Assembly (NCBI GenBank): GCA_030693705.1
Contig: JAUYAB010000075.1
Coordinates: 1-64,000, forward strand
Direction of reading: 5' to 3'
DNA: 64,000 nucleotides
Origin: Ignavibacteria bacterium
GTDB lineage: Bacteria > Bacteroidota > Ignavibacteria > Ignavibacteriales > Ignavibacteriaceae
The position numbers and the translations under genes are program-made. Below, piece after piece: positions 51,668-63,600 of this stretch. The notes beneath the pieces were generated by a model that was given only the letters and a program-made list of their open reading frames with translations, did no database searches and was not told where the DNA came from. Numbering within the stretch: position 1 is the stretch's first letter; the number at the start of each line of letters is the position of its first letter.

Positions 51668-54600
51668 TTATTTCAAAAGCATCATCTTCTTCACCTCGCG
51701 GAAATTTTTACTGCCGTCCAAAGCGTTTGCTTGAATCGCATAGAAATAAACTCCGCTGGTTTTGCTGCTTAAATCCAAAAGCAATTCATGATAACCCGAA
51801 ACTTTGCTGCCGAGTTCATTTTTCAGAATAACTTCTCCAAGCATATTATAAAGCGTTAGTGTAACGTTACTCTCTTTCGGCAGACCGAAAGCAATTGTTG
51901 TCGCCGGATTAAATGGATTCGGGAAATTCTGATAGAGCAAATATTCTGTGGGAATAATAGCAGCTTTTCGTTCTTGTATAAACGATTGACTTCCAACCAA
52001 CAGTGCGTAACTCCGCTTTCCCATTTGCTGAGGAAGAGTAAACACACTCTTCTCTTTTAGATTCGTGAATTTATTATACAGCTTATCTAAAAGATATGTT
52101 TCACTTTCCGGAAAAAATTCAATTCCATTAACTGTTATTTGTACTTGCTGCGTGCTGCTATTTCTGGCTGTGAAATCAAATTGCGTTCCTTCACCGATCT
52201 CTTTTCTCTGTTCAACGAGAAGCTTTTTATAATTGGTAGAGAGACTATCATTCTGTAGAACAACTGAGACTTCACCGAAATCTGCAGGTGGCATAAAGTA
52301 ATCGTAATCATCAACATCATTACTTGACTTTGAATTGAAACCCGCATAAACCGATGATCTTTGAACTCCTCCTTCAACACAACTGATAGTAAAACCTCTT
52401 TCGCCAAGTTGGAAATCTTCTTTAGCCTTAAAGAATTTTCTTAACGTTCCGTTTGCATCGTATGGAATTTTTAGAGAACTAAGTCCAGCCGTATTATAAA
52501 AATAAAATCCTTCATACGTGGTTATTTCAGAAACTTGATCATAACTTTGCCCGTTCCATTTATAGAGAGGATGAGTAGTAAGACCATTTAACTGTTTTAT
52601 TTTTGTCCAGCTCGTACTCTTTTCAAATGGATTAGAAATGATGTTCCAATTAGCCTGCAAGGGGATTGAATAAGTACTGTCTGCTGCAAGCGGGACAGGT
52701 TTAACATTCGCCGAGACGGTTAATCCGTTTTTACTGATAATCCAAAAACCATTTCCCGGTTTGAATGTGAACTTAGCGCTTCCGTCATATTCCTTTAAGT
52801 AATCTGATTGATTCGCACTTATGACACCGTTATCATAGAAAGCATTCCAGTCGGTTTTTTGCGCACCGGAAGGAATCGTTGACTTAACCGGAAGGGTCGA
52901 ATCCCCGGGCAGCCCAACCATACGGTAATTACCACTCAGGGAAATATCACCGAATGAAATCGTTCTTGTTACTATCACATCAACCGGATACCCGGCGCCT
53001 GCCATCGGAACAGTAGTTACACCGGATCCCGCGTTATGCGAAATGGTTAATGTTCCCGTGTATTGCGATGCATTTATCGGCGTAAACGTTAGAGTAACTT
53101 CCTTGCTCTCGTTCGGTTGTACCGTAAAGTTTGTAAGGTTAATTGCAAATCTGTTATTGGATGAATTGATGTTCGTTACAATCAAATCCGCAGTCCCGGA
53201 ATTATTGATTGTCAAATTCACATCAACATGCGTGTACACCGTGATGACTCCGAAATTAATTTCCTTGCTTGAAAGAATAATATTCGGAACATGCTTCTTA
53301 CCTTTACCTGCTAAGGATAGAGTAGAAGGACTACTAACCGCATTATGCTGGATTGTTAACGTTCCGCTATAACCGGAATCCGAAGTTGGTGCAAAATTTA
53401 GTGCCAGCAAGTGTTGCAACCCGGCGCCGACAGTGAATGTAGTTTCCGTCGTAGAAAAAACTGGTTTATTCGCAGAGATGTTCGTAACAAATAAATCAGC
53501 AGTTCCTTCATTGATGATAGTTATGGTCTTCTGATTATTCGATCCGATATAAGTTGTATCAAACGTGACTGATGTAACCGCAATTTTTATTACCGGCTTC
53601 GGAACCTCAATACCCGAACCGGTAAGAGTAACTTTAGCCGGACTTCCAGCAGCATTGTGATAAATATAAAGCGTATCGGCATAACTTGCAATTTCTGTTG
53701 GTTTGAACGAGATGGAGACATTCCTTGTACTATCCGGTTTAATGGTTTGATTAAATGTCGTTACTTTATAAGCGGAACTTGTTTGATAGAACGATAAAGA
53801 TTGTATCTGAAGATCAGCCGTACCTGTATTGGTGATAGTGAATTCCTTCCCTATGGTTGAATCTTTATAAACAGTTTCAAAATCAAGAACATTTGTCGAG
53901 ACTAATATATCCGGGAATTTATTATCAAGAATTACAAAAGCTGAATCGCTCAAGTCAAAGTTTGATGCGTCGTTGATATCCACGATCTTGATGAAACACT
54001 TATCTGAAGGTTCGCCGCTCACAGTCCATGTATATTTTCCCGAATCAACGGCTATCTGGTTGTTTATCGTTGCCCAGCTTACGCCGTCATCGGTAGAAAG
54101 AAGGATTCTGATGTTGGAAGTCGCACCAATTTCAAGAGCATCGTTTGTTCCTTTTATCTTTATGGATTTATGCAAGGAAACCTTCGGCGCAACTAACTTA
54201 CCTGAACCTAATTTCCAGGTAATATCAAAAGCTTCACCGAGTGTAAGTTTTTCTCCTCCGTTTGGAGTAAGAACAACCGGTTTAACTTTTGCAACGATTG
54301 AAAAGACACCGCTCGTATCACTGAAGGAAGGATTTGCGACATCACTAATTTTTACGAGACAATTTTGTGAAAGATAATTCTGCACATCCCAATTATAACT
54401 TTGATCCGAAGCTTGAACACTGCTTGCAATGTTCATCCAATCGCCTCCGCTGTTGGTTGAAAGTTCTATTTTAACTTGATCAATGTTTTCTCTATACCAG
54501 GTTATCGCTTTGGTTGTGCCTGCTTCCCATGTATCACCAGCTTTTGGTGAAAGAACTTGGATTTTAGGAAGCCCTTTGATTGTGAATACTTGATCGCTTG

Positions 54601-57600
54601 TATCACCAACACTCAAATCAAAAATGTCTCTAACTCTAATTTTACAGTTTATCGAAGGAAGATTAGGAACTACCCAGGTAACTGTACCCATTGATGCAGC
54701 AGTGCTATCTTTTTGTACTATCCAATTTGCTCCGTTATCTGTTGTTAATTCGATCTTTACTTTACCTACTCCGATGCTCGTCCATGTTATTGCCCTGGTT
54801 TCACTTACCATCCATTCTTCACTTCCGTTTGGTGCAGTAACAACAATTTCCGCATAATAAATTTCAAACGGTTGAGGACTTACGCTTGTAAGTTGAGAAT
54901 TAGCTGCATCGCTAATCCTTATTCTGCATACTGCTGAAGCTGAGTTTGGAACAGTCCATTCATATTTTCCGCTGTCTGCAATCGCCGAAGTCGTTAAGAC
55001 CGACCAACTGCTTCCATCGTTGGTTGAGAATTCAATTTTAACCGTTGTAACTTTATTCTTTGTCCAGGCGATAAAATGCTTTGTTCCCATTCTCCACATT
55101 TCATTTCCGATTGGAGAAGTTAACGTAAGAGAAGCCGGACTCGCTACAATAATTTTGAACTTTGCGTTGCTCGTATCGGCTATAGTTGTATCACTCACAT
55201 CTTTTATTCTTATGAAGCAGCTATCCGAGATCGCGTCAGGTACAGTCCAGCTTAAAGATTGATTCGATGCGGTTACACTTGCGGAAATAGTATTCCATGT
55301 TCTTTTGTTTGTAATTGAATATTCAACCGCAACGTTTTGAACATTGCTGCACTGCCAAGATATGTTTATGTTTGATCCGACTTGCAGTTCTTCACCGCCA
55401 TTCGGATATACCACCGTAATGGTAGGTTTGAATATTGTGAAGACCGCATCAGAAGAATCACTTATAGCTGTGTTTGTAGAATCGCTGATCCTAACTTTAC
55501 TCTGAGATGAAATTGTGTTTGGAATATTCCATGAGTAGGGAGAAGCAGATGCATAACCAACTTGTATCCAACTTCCCGAATTGTTTATTTTGTATTCGAT
55601 CTTGAACTTGCTGACGTTAATACTTGTCCAGGTAATGTTTTGTGCAGAACCAACTTTCCAATTCTCTCCGCCGTTTGGCGAAGTTACTGCAATTGATTTT
55701 TGTACAACTAATTCAATCGTAAATACAGCGTTTGAAGTATCACCGATCGCGCTGTTCCTAAAATCCATGAGCCTGATCTTGCATTGTGTTGAAGGAGTAT
55801 TTGGAATCGTCCAAGCAAACTTCCCAGTACTTGCGTTGAGTGAATCTTTCATGGTTGTCCAATTACTTCCGTTGTTTGTTGTTAATTCTATTTTAATTGA
55901 ATCAACATTTGTGCTCGTCCATTTTATCGTATCAACTTCACCAACTTTCCAATTCTCTCCGCCGTTCGGAACAGTAAGCTGAATAGATGCTGTCGCGCTT
56001 TCATCTTTAAGGCAGCGTACACTAAAACCTCTTTGTTTAACATGTTGTAATGGTAAAATAACATTATCGATAGAGGACAAGCGTATCAGGTTAGCATCAG
56101 TAGTATTGTATTGAGTAGAGCTGGTAAAATAAGTAGCTTGCCCTGCATTGTAGAACTTTCCATCATCAGGGAATCGGTATCCCCCGAACAAAGCAGAAAA
56201 CCCGCTTGTGTTTGTACCGGTTCCGCTTCCTGTACCTTGACCAATTGCTTTTAAAACGTTACTATTACTACTAACTGCCGTACTTAATTTTGTATAATCT
56301 GCTTCTGTTGGAATATGCCAACCGGCAGGACAAATTCCTTGGGCGTTTTCCGTTAAAACATATTTCATCGCTTCATCCCATTGGTACAGACCACCATAAG
56401 TATCACAATTTGCAGGCTTATTATCGTAGCAATATTTTTCTATGGTTTCGTTATTCGCCTGATTTTGATCACCTAATACCATCGTTCCTATATCAAGGTT
56501 TTCTTTCAACCAGGTTTGCGTACCTATTTTTACGATGTGATAAGTTTTACCGCTATAAATAATGCTATCGTATCCGCTCTCGTAAGAAATTGAAAAAACA
56601 TTGTCACTTGTATCGGCAAATGAGCTGCTGGTAACATCGGAAATCTTCACTCTGCATTGTGCTGATGGCGTATTTGGAATTACCCAGGCATGTATACCCA
56701 TACTTGATTTGACGGAATCTTTTATTGTAGTCCAACTGCTTCCATCGTTTTTTGTAACTTCTATTTTTACGGTTTCAACATTCGTATTCGTCCATTTTAT
56801 CGTATCAACCTCACCAACTTTCCAATTCTCTCCACCGTTTGGTGAAGTGACAGTAATAGATTTCTGAACCACTAATTCAATAGTAAATACAGCGTTTGAA
56901 GTATCACCGATTGCGCTGTTTTTAAAATCACTGATTCTAATTTTACATTGAGTTGAAGGTGTGTTGGGAATTGTCCAGGCGAACGTTCCGAGACTTGCTT
57001 TTACTGAATCCTTTATTGTCGTCCAGCTTGTTCCGTTATTTGTTGTTAATTCTATTTTAACTGTGTCAACATTTGTATTTATCCATGTGATATTATGAAC
57101 CTCACCGACTTTCCAATTCTCTCCTCCATTTGGTGAACTCAATACTACATGAACCGGAGGGGCATAGGCAACGGTAAAATATGCGTTGCTTGAATCTGCA
57201 AATGAAGAATCTGCTTTGTCGCTTATCTTTACTTTGCATAGCAGCGAAACGGTTGATGGGATCGTCCATGAATAACTTCCGGCGGTTGCAACTTTTTCTG
57301 CAATTGGTATCCAGCCGGTTCCTTGATTTGTTGAATACGATATTTTTACCGTATCGCAATTACTTTGTGTCCAGGTAATATCATGCACCGTACCGATATA
57401 CCAATCTTCTCCACCGTTTGGTGATGTAACCGCTATTTGTGGAGAATAAATTTCAAACGCCGCATCACTTGTATCCACAATGGTGGTATCCGTCTCAGCA
57501 ACCACTCTAACTTTACAATTTTGGGAATTTACTTTTGGCACAAGCCAGTTATAATTATTTTGTGCAGCCGAAACTCCATTTGCAACCGTCGTCCAGTTCA

Positions 57601-60600
57601 CTCCATTATTTGTTGAGTAATCTATCCGGACATTTTCGATAGAGTTGGTAGTAGATAGTTCTTGATCACCGCTATTCAAATTTAACTTTCCACTTTTCAC
57701 TTTCAACTTTCCACTTAAACCATTTGTTTCATCACTGTCCATTGACTCCTGACCACTGACCTTTTGCCCCTTGCCAACTGCCGACTGCCGACTGAGAATT
57801 GCCGACTGCGAACTGCCGACTGCCAACTTTCCTACACCCACTCCCCACGTAATCTGCTGACTGCTGTTTCCCTTCCACCGTTCTCCGCCATTTGGAGAGG
57901 TTACTGTAATTTTTTGCACCGGCGCTGTAATTGTAAAAATGCCGCTTGTATCAAAAACAGAAGCATTATCAACATCACTAATTTTTACTTTGCATTGTGT
58001 CGATGGTGTATTTGGAATTGTCCAAGCATAACTGCCACCGCTTGCCGGAATGCTCGCAATTATTGTTGCCCAATCTGCTCCACTGTTAGTTGTGTATTCA
58101 AGTTTTACGTTCGTTACACCGGTGCTTGTCCAAGTAATATTTTGTGTTGAGCCGGCTTGCCAGGTTTCAGAACCGTTTGGGGAAGTTAATTGAATAAATG
58201 CTGTAGGATTTTCGTCTTTGAGGCAACGAATACTAAAACCGATTTCCTTGTTAAAATCGCGCATGCCGATACTGCTACCATCGTACCAGAAGTATATGGC
58301 GTAGGCGCTCGGTGCATTGGGCTCTGTAGAACTCCAAAAGAAAGTGCCGTCCCCTAAACTGGCGAAGCCACCATTGCCGTCGCGGTGGCCCGCTAACAAG
58401 GCAGAGAAACCACTGGTATTTGTGCCGATTCCGGTGCCAGTTCCTTGCCCGACGGCCTTTAATCTGTTTCCGTCTCTATCTACTGTCACACTTAATGTAT
58501 CGTATTCAGCTATCGTTGGTACGTGCCAGCCTGTGGGACAAATACCTTGTGCACCAGGATTATTACTGTACGCCATCGCCTCATTCCAATAGTACAAACC
58601 ACCATAGGTATCACAGTTTGCGGGGTTATTATCATAGCAATATTTTTCTAGGGTACCATTATTACTTGGACTTGCCGTTCCTTGTATCATCATACCAATA
58701 TCAAGGTTTTCTTTTAACCAAGTTTGGTTCCCAATTTTTACTGTGTGATAGACTTTGCCGCCATATGTAATGCTGTCATATCCGTTAACGTAATTAATTG
58801 AAAAAATATTATCGCTTGTATCAGCTAACAAACTATTAGTAACATCGCTTATTCGTGCTTTACAATTTGTAGAAGATAAGGTTGGAATTAGCCAAGCGTA
58901 ACTTCCACCAATTGCCGGAGTGCTTACAATTATTGTACTCCAATTCGTTCCACTGTTTGTTGTGTATTCAAGTTTTACGTTTGTAACATTTATGCTTGTC
59001 CATTTAATTGTATCAATAGTTCCGGCGATAAAACTTTCTCCGCCGTTGGGAGAAGTGAGTTGAATAGATGCTGTTTGGCTTTCATCCTTTATGCAGCGAA
59101 CACTAAAACCATTTGTCTTTAAATCGCTGTAAATAGTAGTTCCGTTGTTATCGCAGGACAAGGTAAGACCGTAGGCGGTAGTGGCGTCATTCGATGTAGA
59201 ACTCCAAAAATAATTGTAGAACGTTACATTGTAGAATTGACCATCGGAGTACCATCGGTTGCCTGCAAACAACGCCGAAAAACCACTTGTGTTTGTACCG
59301 GCTCCTGGTTTTCCTTCTCCTTGTCCCACAGCCTTCAAAGCGTTGCCGTTACCATTAGCTGTTGATACTAATGTATCATATTCTTCTTTAGTCGGTAAAT
59401 GCCAACCGGTGGGACAAATGCCTTGAGCGCCTGAAGCCGTGTTGTAAGCCATCGCTTCGTTCCCTTGGTATAAACCTCCATAGGTTGCGCAATTGTTTGG
59501 ATCATTGTTATAACAATATTTTTCTATCGTTCCGTTATTACCTGGGTTTGCCGTTCCTTGTATCATCGTACCAATATCAAGGTTTTCTTTTAACCACGTT
59601 TGGTTACCGATTTTTACTGTGTGATATATTTTGCCGCCGTAAGTAATGCTGTCATATCCGTTTACATAATTAATTGAAAAAATATTATCGCTTGTATCAG
59701 CTAACAAACTATTAGTAACATCACTTATTCGTGCTTTACAATTTATAGAAGATATGGTTGGAATTAGCCAAGCATATTTTCCACTGGTAGCAGGTGTGCT
59801 CGTAATTATTGTACTCCAACTTGTTCCGCTGTTAGATGTGTATTCAAGTTTTACATTTGTAACATTTGTGCTTGTCCATTTAATTGTATCAACCGTTCCC
59901 GCAACAAAATTTTCTCCACCGTTTGGCCGAGTAAGCGTAATTAGAGAACTTGGATTCGCCAACGCATTTTCGTACGCACCCATATCCGGATTTGAACCCG
60001 AAGGATTGGGCCGAGGATTGCCTTCTATATCTTTCGATGGTGCATTAGTTGAGGTAGCCGCACCAATGCAAGGACTGGTACCTGAAAGATGATAATTGTT
60101 ATTGCTGCCATCGACGAACAATGGATCAACATCTATATTTCCTGTCCCCGTAAATCCTCCGTCTATGTTGGAATAGGTCACACTGGTTGTCCCTTGCGCA
60201 ATTGTTGCATCTATTCCAGTGTTATCACGAACGATACTATTAATGACCGTTCCACCAGAGATAGCATAAATGCCGGAGTTTGTCTGGTGGTATGAATCGT
60301 TCTTCACAATAGTTGAGTTGATAATAGTAGGAGATGAACCTCCGGCTGTGTTAATGCCACCGCCATTATCGTTCCCATAGTTTCCATAGATCAGACAATT
60401 AATAACAAGAACACCATTACCAAAAGAATTGGCAATACCATGATTTGAATTATTTTTAATAATACAATTCTCAATTGTAGCGCTGGCATACCAGCACTCA
60501 ATTCCACCGCCCGAACCGGCTGCCGCAGAATTTCCGGTTATGATACAGTTCTTGATTGTAGGATTTGAGCCATTATAACAGTAGATACCGCCGCCGAATC

Positions 60601-63600
60601 GTTGAACTCCACTTACATTAGTACCGGATCCATTAGTGATCGTAAATCCATCTATGACGGCAGTAGAAGTTTCACCCGAAATAAATCTCACGCAGCTTCC
60701 CGCTTGATTACCATTTATGTTTGTATTCAAAGCGCCGCTAGCGCTTCTTAGAATAATATCCTTCCCGATGAAATTTATATTCTCGTAATAAGTCCCGCTA
60801 TAAACAACAATCGTATCGCCGCTGCCGGCTGTATTTATTGCTGACTGGATAGATGTAAAATTACCCAAGCCATCTGTTTTCACAGTGTATGTCTTAGGTG
60901 CAGGAGTTGCACTAACTTCATTAGAAAATCCACTTTGGTTTCCGGTACTATCTACAGCGGTAATTCTGTAATAATAAGTCGTTCCGTTAATAAGGTTGGT
61001 AATTGTTTTTGTTGTATCCGTGTAATTAACGCTATCAATTTTTGTACTTGGGTTAGATGAAGTACCGCCGTAAATGCGGTAAACACGAAGATCGGTTTCA
61101 GAATTCTTGTTCCATTTTAATGTTACTTGTTTGTTGCCGGCTGTGGCAGCTAAACTTTGTGGAGACGTTACAATCTTAACGATTGAAAATACGTTGTCAC
61201 TCTTATCAGTAAGATCATTATTTGATGCATCGGAAATTCTTACTCTGCATGTTGTTGCTGAAGTGTTAGGAACCGTCCATGCATAACTTCCGCTTCCGGC
61301 TGAAGTACTTGCAATTATCGTTGTCCAGTTTGTTCCGCTGTTGGTGGAGTACTCAAGTTTGATGTTTGAAACGTTTGTGCTTGACCAGCTAATATTTTTT
61401 GATGCGTTTGCCTGCCAGCTTTCACTTCCGTTTGGAGTAATAAGTGAAAGAGTTTTGTCGATGGTTGTACCTGCTTTAAGAACCGCTACACCTCCGGCAT
61501 TTGTCCCGAACCATTTATTTCCGGAGACGTCAATTGCAACTGTATTAATTCTACTATCGGGTAAACCGGAATTTGTAGTGCGATAAGAAGTCCAGTTTGT
61601 TCCGTCAAAAACTCCAACACCACCAAGCGAGCCTGTCCATTTATTTCCCGAATTATCAATCGCTGTTGCAAAGACCCAATTATCTAAATAGTCAGCCGAA
61701 CGATCGTAAACGTTCCATGTGAAGCCGTCATATTTTGCAAATCCTCCGGTTGTGCCTAACCATTTATTTCCATATCTGCTGATTGCGATTGCATGTACCT
61801 GGTTATTTGGTATTTGTGAATTAGCAGTTTTGTAAACAGTCCAGTTAGTTCCATCAAATTTAACAAGCCCGCTGTCCAATGTTCCGATCCATTTATTTCC
61901 TTGTTCGTCAATGGCAATAGATTGAACTGCTTTATATGGCAAACCCGAATTTGAAGGAGTATAAATTGTTCCCGTTGTGCCGTCGAATTTGGCAAGTCCT
62001 TCACTCGTTCCGATCCATTTATTCCCGGAAGCATCGATAGCAAGTGCTTGTATAGCGCCGATAGGTAAACCCCAATCGTTTGTGTCATAAACTGTCCAAT
62101 TTACGCCATCATATTTTGCAAGGTATCTGCTAAAAGTCCCGATCCATTTATTACCCGCGCCGTCTATGGCGATTGCACTAACATAATTATATGGCAAGCC
62201 TGAATTAGCAGTTGCATAAACCGTCCAGTTTGTGCCGTCAAATTTTGCAAGCCCGTTCTCTGTGCCTATCCATTTTACTCCGGCGTTATCTACCGCTATC
62301 GACTTGATAGAGTTGTGAGGTAAGCTTGAATTGGTAATATTATACACAACCCAATTTCCATCTGAAATTGTAAATGTGGTATCGCTAACATCAAACAATG
62401 CTGCGTTGTCAACGTTCGTGGCTCTTACTTTACATTGTGTTGATGGTGTATTAGGAATTGTCCAAGCATAACTACCACTGCTTGCCGGTGTACTTGCAAT
62501 TACATTTGTCCAGCTTGTTCCTTTGTCTGTTGTGTATTCAAGTTTTACGTTTGTTACACCGGTGCTTGTCCAGGTAATATTTTGAGTTGAAGCAGCTTGC
62601 CAGGTTTCGGAGCCGTTGGGGGAAGTAAGTTGGAGAGATGCTGCGGGAGTATCATTTTTGAGGCAACGAATATTGTAACCAGCTTTCTCTTGTTCCTTAG
62701 AAGATAGGAACACCCAAATACGATTATCGTTGTATAGTAAGCTGAAGACATAAGCACCTGCAGAATTATTTTCAGAAGAACTCCAAATGTTAGTGATTAA
62801 TCCAATTTCATAAAAAGCATCATAATCAATAACCCCTGAATGGGAACCTCCAAGCAACGCTGAGAAACCGCTTGAATTGGTACCTGCTCCGACTTCCATT
62901 CCCTGCCCAACTTCTTTTAGTGCATTTCCATCGTTGCCAACCGCAATTGTTAGTTCTTGGAACTCAGCATTCGTTGGTATATGCCACCCAACGGGACAAA
63001 TACCACGTACACCTGGTGTTACCAAATATGTCATTGCTTCACCCCATTGATATAACCCACCATAAATGTCGCAGTTTACGGTATTATTATTATAACAATA
63101 CTTTTCTACTATCCCGTTACTAGTTTGACTAATCGTACCTTGTATCATTGTTCCAATATCAAGATTTTCTTTTAACCATGTTTGCGTACCAATTTTTACT
63201 GTGTGATATATTTTGCCTCCATACAATAGACCATCGGCACCAATAATTGTAAAAACATTATCACTTTGATCTGAAGTTGCCGCATTATCAGCATCGCTAA
63301 TTTTAACTTTACAATTAATTGATTCAGAATTCGGAATTGTCCATGCATAACTTCCACTGCTTGCGGGTGTGCTTGCAATTATTGTACTCCAGTTTGTGCC
63401 GCTGTTCGTTGTGTATTCAAGTTTTACGTTTATTATGTTTTCACTTGACCATGAAATATTTTTTGTTGAGCCAACAAGCCAGTTCTCGCTTCCATTAGGC
63501 GAAGAGAGCGAAATAGAAGGTATTGCTGCATTTTGGGAGAACCAGCTTTCATTTCCGTCATACATATCGTCATTTCCGTCCCGGCTTCCATCATAAGCCG

